From an uncultured Muribaculum sp. (GTDB taxonomy: Bacteria; Bacteroidota; Bacteroidia; Bacteroidales; Muribaculaceae), in NCBI GenBank assembly GCA_910589555.1, contig CAJUTE010000005.1, positions 40,768 through 104,767 on the forward strand: a DNA stretch of 64,000 bases, in the 5' to 3' direction. A program made the position numbers and the translations under genes. Positions 25,115-34,399 of this stretch are shown here, in pieces. The notes below the pieces were generated by a model. That model did no database searches, was not told the origin of the DNA, and was given only the letters and a program-made list of their open reading frames with translations. How positions within the stretch are numbered: position 1 is the stretch's first letter; each line of letters opens with the position of its first letter.

Positions 25115-28100
25115 ATGAAAAATTGCATATTAAGAATTGCCGTAACATCTTTGCTGCTATTAGGAGCCGGTTTAGCAGCATTTGCTGATGAAAACGATTT
25201 CACAGTAAATGGTTTCAATTACCGAATCCTTACTGAAGAGACCGTAACTTTAACCGGATGCCGTGACAATATGTACAATGCCATAATTCCCGAAACCATC
25301 AGCTACAATGGTCAAAATTATTCTGTAACAGAGATAGACTATAGCGCCTTCAGTGAAAAGAAGGTAATTTATTGTACTATTCCGAACTCCGTAACTAAAA
25401 TCAGGATGAGTGCATTTAAATCATGCCCCGACCTCGTTCAGGTGATAATGGGTAACTCATTATTGGAAATTGAAACCAGTGCATTTGAGGCCTGTCCTAA
25501 ATTAACCGATGTGACATTAAGCAGTTCATTAACCACAATCGGCACCAGTGCATTTTCCCAATGTTCAAGTCTGGAATATATAAATATACCGAAGTCTGTG
25601 ACCGCAATTGGACCCGCAGCATTTACCCGATGTTCTAACTTAAAATCCATCCGGATTGATGGAGCTGTAACAAAGATCGAATACAGTACATTCAGTGGGT
25701 GTTCAAATCTAAGTGCTGTAATATTGCCATCATCGGTGGAAGAGATAGAATACAATGCCTTTGTAGACTGCACCAACTTAAACAGCATCACATTTTCGCC
25801 CAAAATAATCGGTTCTTATGCATTTGCAGGCTGCGAAAATTTAAAAGTCATAAACTGGGGAGATTGTTTGGAAGAGATTGGAGAATACGCATTCAGGAAA
25901 TGCAACAGCATCCAGAATTTAGAGTTGCCGCAAAACTTGCAAAAAATCGGGAAACGTGCATTCGAAGAGTGCAACAACTTAGCGACTGTGAGTTATAAAG
26001 AAAATCTATCAGAAGTGGAAGAATACGCGTTTTGTCGGTGTAGAAATCTAACATCATTCGATCTTAGTCCGGAGGTTCACGTGTCAGCACCAAAAACAAT
26101 TGGGTACGCAGCTTTTGCGAATTGCAATAAACTGGCATCGACCCACAGATTAAATGCCGGTGTAATCGGAGGTGCCGCTTTTGCGGGTTGCGACCTGACT
26201 TCTCTGAAAGATATTATCACAGACGCAACAACTCTCATAGGAGCCGCATTCAGCGGCTGTACTAAACTTACATCCGTAACAATTCCAAGAGGAGTGACCC
26301 AAATAAATCCCGGCGCATTCATTAATTGCGATAACCTGACCGAAGTTATATTTGAAGCTGAAAAATGCACCGTAATATCGAATAGTGCAATCTATCCTTC
26401 TAAGGCCGTATTTTCACCGGGAATAACAAAACTGACTATCGGCAACCAAGTAACTCAAATTCCTGAATGCATTTTTTATGGTTGCACCGGACTAACGTCC
26501 GTTGATATCCCGGAATCTGTAACAGAAATCGGCGCCAGCGCATTTAATTCATGCAGTAATTTGGCATCTGTATCTATAGGAAACTCCGTAGAGTCAATCG
26601 GCACAAGAGCATTTTATTCTTCCGGACTGATTTCAATCAATATCCCTGACTCTGTCAAAAAAATCGAAATGGAGGCATTTATGAATTGCAGGAATCTGAA
26701 GTCTATATCAATAGGACGCTCCGTAGAGTCAATCGGTCGCGACGCGTTTAACGGATGCAATGAAAAAGAGGTTAATGTAACAGCAATTACTCCCCCGGCT
26801 TTTGCCTTCCGCAACTTCCCATTTAATTATTATGCGACCCTTAATGTCCCAAATGAAGCCGTCGGTTTTTATCTCAGATCCCCATGGAAGCGTTTTAATA
26901 ATATACCCTACACTCCCATTAAGGGGGAATCTATAAAGCTGGATTCCACCGAAATTAAACTTGAATTAGGTCAATCCCATGAGATTACGTGCAGTTTATT
27001 TCCTCTGAATGCCACTTCCGAAATAACTATCAGTTCATCAGATAATAAAATAGTAAAAATCGCAGATTTTAATAGAATCTCAGAATTAGATTATAACCAC
27101 AACGACTGGCTGGCAAAAATCGAGACTCCGGGTATCGGAACAGCTGAAATTACAGTGACTTGCGACAATGTGTCGGCAAAATGTATCGTGACAGTTACTC
27201 CGGTATTTACCAAATCAATAACATTAAATAAAAGTTCACTTGAATTAGAAGTAAAAAGCACCGCACAGTTAACTGCGAAAGTGCTTCCTGAGGATGCCAC
27301 CAACAAAAAAGTCAAATGGAGCAGCTCTGCAGATTCAATCGCATCAGTCGATGACACCGGCAAAGTCAAAGCCCACGCTGTCGGCACTGCAACCATCACA
27401 GCCACATCAACCGATGGTTCCAACCTGACTGCGGATTGCATCGTGACTGTGCCGGAGGTTCCGGCTAAGTCAATCAGCATATCTTGTGTGACAAAATCAC
27501 TTAAGGTAGGACAAATAGACAAAGTGTTTTCAAGCATAAAACCTTCGACAGCTACCGACAAGACCTTGACTTGGATTTCTCACGATGAGAATATATTAAA
27601 AATATATAAGGACGAAACTGTTGATGTTGAATTTTTGGGTTTTGAGATAGCGTTGCTCGAAGCTGTTGGTGTAGGGGAAACATGGATTGAAGCAAAAACA
27701 TCCAACGGCATATCTGCCTATGAAACTATCACCGTCAGTCCCGCACAAGTGGAGAGTATTGAATTGACCGCCGAACAGAAATCAATAAAAGTGGGAGAAA
27801 CTACCACGATTAACGCCGCTGTTTTCCCTGAGAACGCGACCAACAAAACACTGTCCTGGGATTCCAATGATGAATCAATCGCTACGGTAGACCAAAACGG
27901 AATAGTAACAGGCGTCGGCGTTGGAGCTACTGACATTAACGCACGAGCCACCGACGGAAGCGACTGTATTCAAGCCATCCGGATTCATGTATCCCCGACT
28001 CCTGTAGAATCACTCATGATTGAACCTACAGGGTCTACTACTCTTCAAGCCACTCAGTCGGTACAGCTCATTGTAAAGATACATCCTGAGAACTCCACCA

Positions 28101-31100
28101 CGCGGACTGCGACATGGTCATCAAGCGACGAATCAGTCGCCACGGTTGACCAAAACGGCATTGTCACGGCACACTCCACAGGAAGTGCGACAATAACAGC
28201 CACCGCCGAAGGCAAATCGGCATACATCGATATAATTGTTGAACAAACATTTGCAACAGGCATCACCCTCAACCGTACTTCGGCTGTTATTAAAGTCAAC
28301 GGCACGATACAATTATCGGCTGAAATCACCCCAGAAAGCACTACTGATAAAAATATAGAATGGACATCATCCGACACATCAATAGCCACAGTATCGGACA
28401 ATGGAACAATCACAGCCCTGCAACTCGGTGAATGCGACATCACCGCTACCGCAAAGGATGGCTCCAATATGTCAGCTATATGCCATATTAAAGTCGAAGA
28501 AACATCCGCTGAAAGCATCTCAATCACGCCGAATGGTCCGTTCTCATTAAAAATCGGAGAAAAAGTGCAGCTCAACGCATCAGTATTGCCAGAAACCGCT
28601 ACCGACAAATCGGTCTCTTGGCAATCTTCCAGCGAGAATGTAACAGTCAGCTCCGATGGACTCGTTACTGCAATTGCACCTGTAGAAAATTGCGAGATAA
28701 CCGCAACCAACTCGGCAGGGCAAACTGATAAAGTCTATGTCACTGTGACTCCAACCCTCGTGTCGGAAATTTCGGTAGACAAATCAGAGATAACGCTTAA
28801 AGTTGGCGAAACAGCCACCGTGACCGCAACGATTATACCTGATGACGCCACAAACAAGGCTATTGAATGGAATAGCCAAAATCCTCAGACAGCATCCATC
28901 GCAGAAGATGGCGTAATCTGCGCCAATTCACTCGGAGATGCCGTCATCTCAGTACAAGCATTGGATGGGTCAGGTGTATCTCAAAGTATTATTGTCCATG
29001 TAGTCCCGACTCCAACCACCGACATTACAATAGAGCAACCGGCAACAACATCATTCAAAGCCGGCGAAATAATCAGGCTGACAGCCCAAATAATGCCCGA
29101 AGATGCCACCGACAAGACAGTTTCATGGGTATCTTCTGATCCTGAAATTGCAGTTGTGGAGGATGGCGTAGTGACGGCAGTTGGAATAGGTTCTGTCACG
29201 ATTACCGCTACTGCCTCCGGCGGACAAAGAAGCGAAATCACACTCTCTGTAATCCCCACACTTGCGACTTCCATATTACTCAATCAGACTTCTGCTGAGT
29301 TGAAAATCGGAGACGAAATACAATTGTCAGCCTATGTATTTCCATCCGGCACTACCAATACCATGGTTTCATGGTCATCAAGCAATGAGCTTGTGGCAAC
29401 CGTTTCTGACAATGGTCTGGTTTCTACTATCGGAGAAGGTGTAACCGTAATTTCAGCGACCACCGTTGATGGCAGCGAACTAAGCGCTGAATGCGAAGTA
29501 AAAGTGTCACCAATCCCGACAATCACGTGGAATCAAGAATTTGAGTGTGCTCCCGGAGATATCATAGAACTGACCGCACTAAGCAATACCGATCAACTTC
29601 CTGCATATCGATCATTATGCCCTTACGGCGGTTTCATTAATGCTGAAATATTCACCGAGAATGAAAAAACTTTTGTCAAGTTCACCGAAGAGGGTCCACA
29701 TATCATCGAAGCAAGCATCAAGGGATGCACTGTTGAAAAACGGTTTAACGTAATATCGAATCAGGATGAACTGCTTTACATAGATGGCATATATTATCAA
29801 TACGCCAATTCAGAGAAAACTGAATTGAAAGTAGTGAGAGGGTATAAAATGTACGCCGGCGATTATTCCATCCCTTCATTCGTTATGAAGTTGCCGGTCA
29901 CAAAAATAGAAAATAACGCATTTTACGCTTGCTTCTCGCTTGGTGACATTGAGGCAGGTGATGGCATCTCACATTTTGGGTCTGAGAGTTTCGGCAATGG
30001 AACTTTACACTCCATATCTATCCCAAGCAGCGTGACAACAATTGAAAATTACTGTTTCAACGCTCTTCGACACCCATCAGGCGACTCTTATTATGGCAAT
30101 TTGGAAGAAATTAAATTATACTCTTTTAAACCAATCGTCATTAGTGAATACATATTTAATGGATTTATCGACTATTCCAATTGCGTCCTACACGTACCGG
30201 CAGGAACAATCGACAGATACCGCAATGCCGAAGTATGGAAAAACTTTACAAATATTATCGATGATCTCCCGGGAGAAGTAGTTGCTGAAAAAATCATGCT
30301 CTCTCTTGAAAATACCACTCTCAAATGTGGCGAATCAGCAATCATCAGCGCTACAGTGCTGCCGGAAAATACCTCCGACAAGACAATCAGATGGAGCGTG
30401 TCTGACGAATCAGTTATCACGATTGACCAAAATGGATTGATAACAGCCTTATACCCCGGGGAAGCATACGTATATGCAGAGTCAGCAAATGGATTAATGG
30501 AATCCCTCTTGATTGTTGTAGAACCAATATATGTGGAACACATCGAAATTCCGGAAAGCATTGTAATCGGCACAACCGAGCAATATCAATTCACTCCGGT
30601 GATTTATCCTGAAAATGCAAGCATCAAGGACATAACTTGGACCACAAGCGATTCTTCAGTTGCTGAAGTTAATGCAGACGATAATAGCCTACGCATTAAC
30701 GGCACCGGTACGGCTGTTATCTCATGCCATGCTACCGATGAATCAGGTGTGTCAGCGTCAATCAATGTTAATGTGATACGTCGAATTGCTTCAATTTCAC
30801 TCGACCGATATTCTGTAACTTTAATGGAAAAACAAACCACTCAATTGACCGCATACATAGATCCTGTTGATGCCACAGACTATGAACTGCAATGGCAGTC
30901 ATCCAATGAGGAAGTTGCGACTGTCGATAGCAATGGATATATCGAAGCCCTTGCTGCGGGACAAACAATGATTACAACCACAGCTTTGCAAGACGGAAAC
31001 ATCTACAATGACGAATGCCTGATAATTGTCGAAAAAGAGGTGACAGGCATCACATCGATATCCCTTGATGAAATAAAAATCCTTGTTGAAAATGGTTCAT

Positions 31101-31270
31101 TAATTGTCCGGAATCTGCCTGTCGGAATAACCGCGACAGTATATAACCTATCAGGTACTCTCATCGCTCAAAAGCAAAGCATCGGCGAAGATATTATATT
31201 CAATCTATGCAACAACCCTGTATATATACTTTCCATTGGTAACCACAATTTAAAAGTGTATATGAAATAA
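25115..31270 (+). CDS. Giant BspA-like surface protein: leucine-rich repeats, 13 Big_2 domains, C-terminal sorting domain
   Basis: 2051 residues. A signal peptide (residues 1-24) is followed by about 20 BspA/LRR_5 repeats (about 40-570; SITIPNSVTKI and AFxxCxxL patterns). From about 604 to 1467 come ten Big_2-type domains, each with an L/I-P-E/D-x-A-T-x-K...W-S-S core; then a short beta domain (about 1468-1550), a second LRR_5 block (about 1556-1717) and three more Big_2 domains (about 1722-1974). The last 75 residues end LRVYMK-style (NHNLKVYMK) and resemble a type IX secretion sorting domain. The likely role is adhesion to host, matrix or other bacteria. The gene looks AT-richer than its flanks by eye, suggesting a variable or acquired locus. 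Confidence 0.88.
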   Translation: MKNCILRIAVTSLLLLGAGLAAFADENDFTVNGFNYRILTEETVTLTGCRDNMYNAIIPETISYNGQNYSVTEIDYSAFSEKKVIYCTIPNSVTKIRMSAFKSCPDLVQVIMGNSLLEIETSAFEACPKLTDVTLSSSLTTIGTSAFSQCSSLEYINIPKSVTAIGPAAFTRCSNLKSIRIDGAVTKIEYSTFSGCSNLSAVILPSSVEEIEYNAFVDCTNLNSITFSPKIIGSYAFAGCENLKVINWGDCLEEIGEYAFRKCNSIQNLELPQNLQKIGKRAFEECNNLATVSYKENLSEVEEYAFCRCRNLTSFDLSPEVHVSAPKTIGYAAFANCNKLASTHRLNAGVIGGAAFAGCDLTSLKDIITDATTLIGAAFSGCTKLTSVTIPRGVTQINPGAFINCDNLTEVIFEAEKCTVISNSAIYPSKAVFSPGITKLTIGNQVTQIPECIFYGCTGLTSVDIPESVTEIGASAFNSCSNLASVSIGNSVESIGTRAFYSSGLISINIPDSVKKIEMEAFMNCRNLKSISIGRSVESIGRDAFNGCNEKEVNVTAITPPAFAFRNFPFNYYATLNVPNEAVGFYLRSPWKRFNNIPYTPIKGESIKLDSTEIKLELGQSHEITCSLFPLNATSEITISSSDNKIVKIADFNRISELDYNHNDWLAKIETPGIGTAEITVTCDNVSAKCIVTVTPVFTKSITLNKSSLELEVKSTAQLTAKVLPEDATNKKVKWSSSADSIASVDDTGKVKAHAVGTATITATSTDGSNLTADCIVTVPEVPAKSISISCVTKSLKVGQIDKVFSSIKPSTATDKTLTWISHDENILKIYKDETVDVEFLGFEIALLEAVGVGETWIEAKTSNGISAYETITVSPAQVESIELTAEQKSIKVGETTTINAAVFPENATNKTLSWDSNDESIATVDQNGIVTGVGVGATDINARATDGSDCIQAIRIHVSPTPVESLMIEPTGSTTLQATQSVQLIVKIHPENSTTRTATWSSSDESVATVDQNGIVTAHSTGSATITATAEGKSAYIDIIVEQTFATGITLNRTSAVIKVNGTIQLSAEITPESTTDKNIEWTSSDTSIATVSDNGTITALQLGECDITATAKDGSNMSAICHIKVEETSAESISITPNGPFSLKIGEKVQLNASVLPETATDKSVSWQSSSENVTVSSDGLVTAIAPVENCEITATNSAGQTDKVYVTVTPTLVSEISVDKSEITLKVGETATVTATIIPDDATNKAIEWNSQNPQTASIAEDGVICANSLGDAVISVQALDGSGVSQSIIVHVVPTPTTDITIEQPATTSFKAGEIIRLTAQIMPEDATDKTVSWVSSDPEIAVVEDGVVTAVGIGSVTITATASGGQRSEITLSVIPTLATSILLNQTSAELKIGDEIQLSAYVFPSGTTNTMVSWSSSNELVATVSDNGLVSTIGEGVTVISATTVDGSELSAECEVKVSPIPTITWNQEFECAPGDIIELTALSNTDQLPAYRSLCPYGGFINAEIFTENEKTFVKFTEEGPHIIEASIKGCTVEKRFNVISNQDELLYIDGIYYQYANSEKTELKVVRGYKMYAGDYSIPSFVMKLPVTKIENNAFYACFSLGDIEAGDGISHFGSESFGNGTLHSISIPSSVTTIENYCFNALRHPSGDSYYGNLEEIKLYSFKPIVISEYIFNGFIDYSNCVLHVPAGTIDRYRNAEVWKNFTNIIDDLPGEVVAEKIMLSLENTTLKCGESAIISATVLPENTSDKTIRWSVSDESVITIDQNGLITALYPGEAYVYAESANGLMESLLIVVEPIYVEHIEIPESIVIGTTEQYQFTPVIYPENASIKDITWTTSDSSVAEVNADDNSLRINGTGTAVISCHATDESGVSASINVNVIRRIASISLDRYSVTLMEKQTTQLTAYIDPVDATDYELQWQSSNEEVATVDSNGYIEALAAGQTMITTTALQDGNIYNDECLIIVEKEVTGITSISLDEIKILVENGSLIVRNLPVGITATVYNLSGTLIAQKQSIGEDIIFNLCNNPVYILSIGNHNLKVYMK

Positions 31271-31287
31271 CCCATAAACCGTCTACA

Positions 31288-31331
31288 CACCTCCCGTTGT
31301 CAATAATGATGTAAATTGTCAACGGGAGGTG
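31288..31331. terminator. Bidirectional terminator-like hairpin between convergent genes
   Basis: CACCTCCCGTTG (31288-31299) and CAACGGGAGGTG (31320-31331) are a perfect 12-bp inverted repeat with a 20-nt loop. It lies 18 bp after the giant gene and overlaps the end of the AraC gene. T-richness on both sides is modest. Confidence 0.6.
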
Positions 31332-32182
31332 CTTATTTGGGTGCGGTAGGCACGCGGAGGGATGCCTGTCAGTTTTTTAAACGCACGGTTGAAGCTGCTC
31401 AATGATTCATAGCCCACTTCGTAGGCTATTGCCGAGATGCTGTCGGAGGAGAAAAGCAGCCTGCGTTGCGCTTTGGCGATGCGTTCAATAGCTATGTGCT
31501 CACTGATGGTGTGACCGAACACGCGCTTGAAAATGCTGCTGGCATAATCGGGATGCAACCCCACGTGATCAGCCACCTTGATCACACTCATATTCTTGTC
31601 ATAGTTGGCTGAGATGAACATAGCCATACGCTCGATGTGGTCATACATACTGCTTTCGTAGGAGGAAATGGGCATTGTCGCCGGATTGGACCCTGATTTC
31701 TCAAGCCTTCTCACCCGACAGTGGACCTCGCTTCTCACAATATCCTCCAAATCCTTGTTTCGCTCGCAATCATCGTGCCATTGCCTGAACAGAATGCTGT
31801 CAAGCTCATAAGGCTCTCTGTCGACAATCACCTCCCCTTTCATGACTTTATCAATAAATGCCGATGAAAGATGCCATTTCAAGAAGATGCCGAGCGGCAC
31901 TGTTATCACGTAGTAATAGTCTATATCCTCCACGTTGATTATGCGATGCGGATACAATCCCCAGAACATAGCCACCCTGCCTCCGGGAATAGTAATCGTG
32001 CGGTCATGGATCAGATAAGTGAGCGTGCCCGACGGAACAAAATTAATCTCCACCTCATTATGGCGGTCAAACTTGCCCATAATCTTAGGCGTCCATATCT
32101 CGCACGTGAATCCGTAAGGCGTGAACTGCGCCCTTCTCTCTTCAAAAGTTTTTGCAATCTCGGATTTTGCTAAGTTTTCCAT
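31319..32182 (-). CDS. AraC-family transcriptional regulator
   Basis: A 287-residue protein with an N-terminal cupin-like sensing domain (HNEVEINFVPSGTLTYLIHDRTITIPGGRVAMFWGLYPHRI, about 41-82) and a C-terminal double helix-turn-helix (about 185-283; VGLHPDYASSIFKRVFGHTISEHI and IAYEVGYESLSSFNRAFKKLTGIPPRAYR). It should respond to a small ligand, often a sugar. It is divergent from the DUF1593 gene with 63 bp between the starts, so that gene is the first candidate target. Confidence 0.9.
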   Translation of the reverse strand: MENLAKSEIAKTFEERRAQFTPYGFTCEIWTPKIMGKFDRHNEVEINFVPSGTLTYLIHDRTITIPGGRVAMFWGLYPHRIINVEDIDYYYVITVPLGIFLKWHLSSAFIDKVMKGEVIVDREPYELDSILFRQWHDDCERNKDLEDIVRSEVHCRVRRLEKSGSNPATMPISSYESSMYDHIERMAMFISANYDKNMSVIKVADHVGLHPDYASSIFKRVFGHTISEHIAIERIAKAQRRLLFSSDSISAIAYEVGYESLSSFNRAFKKLTGIPPRAYRTQISTSR

Positions 32183-32215
32183 GGATTACGTATGGTTTTG
32201 ACTCATTTTTCGATG

Positions 32216-32223
32216 TAAATTTG
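32216..32223 (+). promoter_or_regulatory. -7 element for the DUF1593 gene
   Basis: TAAATTTG matches TAnnTTTG and lies 22 bp before the start. TTTG at 32197-32200 is closer (15 nt) than the usual spacing, which could mean dependence on the divergent AraC regulator. Confidence 0.5.
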
Positions 32224-32245
32224 CAAAAATTTCATTAAATCACCA

Positions 32246-33601
32246 ATGGAAACAGTCAGGAACCACAAAAAATTTTCACGTTTACGCCAATACTTGGCAA
32301 AAAATATACGTTTTGCCATAGTACTATCATTAGGGTTGTCATATTCAATATGTCATGCGGCGCCATTGAAAAAAGGCTCTGACATCAATAATAAGCAACG
32401 AGTGCTCATCAGCACCGACATAGGGGGCACCGATCCCGACGACAATCAATCGATGGCTCATCTGCTCATGTACACTGACTGCTTCGATCTTGAAGGGCTT
32501 GTGTCCTCGCCATCATACGGCTCAGGCAACAAAGAGGAGATACTGCGCATGATCGACCTGTTTGAAAAAGACTTCCCTGTGCTCAATAAGCAAATAGCAG
32601 GGCTCATGTCGCCCGATTCTCTCAGAGCGATCACAAAACAGGGACGCAAAGGTGCGGCGCCATATTGCGGATATGCCACTCCCACCGAAGGATCGGCATG
32701 GATTGTGGAATGCGCCCGCCGAAAAAGCGAACGTCCTCTGTGGATATCTGTGTGGGGCGGACTTGAAGATGTAGCCCAAGCGCTTCATGACGCACCAGAC
32801 ATAGCCGATAATATACGCGTTTACTGGATAGGCGGACCCAACAAGAAATGGAGCACAAACAGCTATGCCTACATCGTGGAAAACTTCCCTGATCTATACA
32901 TGATTGAAGCAAATGCCGCCTATCGCGGTTTCATAGCCGAAAATAAGAACAACGAAGAATTCAATGCCGGATTCTATGACACTTACCTCAAAGGCGCCGG
33001 CAATATCGGCAATGATTTCATAACTTACTACAAGGGCATCCCAAAGATGGGCGACACTCCCGCTCTGCTTTATCTCATGGACGGCGACCCTGATGATCCG
33101 CAAGGCGAATCATGGGGAGGAAGCTTCATGCCGGTCACACGAAGCCCGCGCCCGGTGTTTCATCGCCCTACCACCGCCGAAGACACGGTGCCTATATTCT
33201 CCATCATAGAGTTGCACGTCAACGGACCGATAAAGAATGATATCGCTCCCGACTCGGTATGCTTCAAGATGGAAATACGCAACCAAGTATGGGATGGATA
33301 TTATCTTGGTGACGGGGACTACGTGCTGCGCCATTCCACCTATTACACCGGCACGCTCCCTTACAAAATCACATCCCACATTCCCGGCTTCCCCCAGTAT
33401 GAAGCAGCCATAACCGTTGAAAACAGATGGCAGGGACGTGAACATAGCACCGACTACAAAGTTGGCAGCAATTGGTACACCGACAAAGATGATCCTACCC
33501 TATTTTACAAAAAACATCAAGGTGGACAGACCGTTCTGAAATGGCGCAATGCCGTGATGAAAGATTGGGGTGCACGCCTCAACCTCCTCAAACAGAAATA
33601 A
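32246..33601 (+). CDS. DUF1593 / nucleoside-hydrolase-like exported protein
   Basis: 451 residues, with a signal peptide after a short basic stretch (FAIVLSLGLSYSICHA, about 23-38). RVLISTDIGGTDPDDNQSMAHLLMY (about 52-76) resembles the Asp-rich calcium motif of nucleoside hydrolases and matches the DUF1593 family found in polysaccharide and glycoside utilisation loci; VWGGLEDVAQAL and YWIGGPNKKW follow. The C-terminal 120 residues form a beta domain. It probably hydrolyses a glycosidic bond outside the cytoplasm, but the substrate is unknown. AraC regulator divergent upstream. Confidence 0.82.
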   Translation: METVRNHKKFSRLRQYLAKNIRFAIVLSLGLSYSICHAAPLKKGSDINNKQRVLISTDIGGTDPDDNQSMAHLLMYTDCFDLEGLVSSPSYGSGNKEEILRMIDLFEKDFPVLNKQIAGLMSPDSLRAITKQGRKGAAPYCGYATPTEGSAWIVECARRKSERPLWISVWGGLEDVAQALHDAPDIADNIRVYWIGGPNKKWSTNSYAYIVENFPDLYMIEANAAYRGFIAENKNNEEFNAGFYDTYLKGAGNIGNDFITYYKGIPKMGDTPALLYLMDGDPDDPQGESWGGSFMPVTRSPRPVFHRPTTAEDTVPIFSIIELHVNGPIKNDIAPDSVCFKMEIRNQVWDGYYLGDGDYVLRHSTYYTGTLPYKITSHIPGFPQYEAAITVENRWQGREHSTDYKVGSNWYTDKDDPTLFYKKHQGGQTVLKWRNAVMKDWGARLNLLKQK

Positions 33602-33634
33602 AAGAGGCGGAACGGATTGAAAATTAAGGATGGA

Positions 33635-34378
33635 TCATAGCGACTTCACTAAAATATAAATAAGCGCCGCGAGGAATCCTCCAATCACAGGTCCGGCGAT
33701 AGGAACCCAGCTATAGCCCCAGTCACTCGAGCCTTTACCCTTTATAGGCAGAATGGCATGGGCTATTCGCGGACCAAGATCACGAGCGGGATTAATGGCA
33801 TAACCGGTAGTTCCGCCGAGCGACATTCCTATCACCACCACAAGCAACGCCACCGGCAATGCTCCGATGCTGCCCAGCCCCACCTGCGACGAATTGCCCT
33901 CATCACCGATGAAGAGGATCACAATCACCAGAATGAACGTGCCGATAACCTCGCTTATAAGATTGCGGCGATGATTGCGTATTGCCGGTCCGGTGGCAAA
34001 CACGCCGAGCTTGGTCCCGGCATCTTCAGTCGCATCAAAATGATCTTTGTAGAAGACATACACAAGCATTCCACCGATGACAGCGCCGAGAATCTGCGCC
34101 ACAATGAACGGCATCACCGACGACCATGGAAACTTCCCCACAGCCGCCAACCCGAGAGTGACCGCAGGATTCAAGTGAGCTCCGGAATAGGGTCCGGCTA
34201 TGAGCACTCCGCACATCACGGCAAGCCCCCACGCAAGAGTCACCACAATCCATCCGGCACCCTCGCCTTTCGACTTACGGAGTGACACACAAGCCACCAC
34301 CCCGCAGCCCAGAATAATGAGCACCATAGTTCCGAGGAACTCAAACACACACTGAACAAATAGCGACGTTTCCTGCAT
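33635..34378 (-). CDS. glpF: Glycerol uptake facilitator (MIP family)
   Basis: A 247-residue inner-membrane channel with six hydrophobic segments and two pore half-helices, GAHLNPAVTLG (about 64-74) and GYAINPARDLGPR (about 196-208). The Asp after the second NPA-R box is the aquaglyceroporin signature, so glycerol rather than only water should pass. It follows glpK on the same strand with 21 bp between them, which supports the assignment. Confidence 0.92.
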   Translation of the reverse strand: MQETSLFVQCVFEFLGTMVLIILGCGVVACVSLRKSKGEGAGWIVVTLAWGLAVMCGVLIAGPYSGAHLNPAVTLGLAAVGKFPWSSVMPFIVAQILGAVIGGMLVYVFYKDHFDATEDAGTKLGVFATGPAIRNHRRNLISEVIGTFILVIVILFIGDEGNSSQVGLGSIGALPVALLVVVIGMSLGGTTGYAINPARDLGPRIAHAILPIKGKGSSDWGYSWVPIAGPVIGGFLAALIYILVKSL

Positions 34379-34399
34379 GACTCCATTTGTTTTTTTAGA

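Noticed and set aside
25115..31270. CRISPR-like or tandem DNA repeats in the giant gene
   Set aside because: The periodicity is explained by LRR and Big_2 protein domains; nucleotide copies are diverged and have no uniform spacers.
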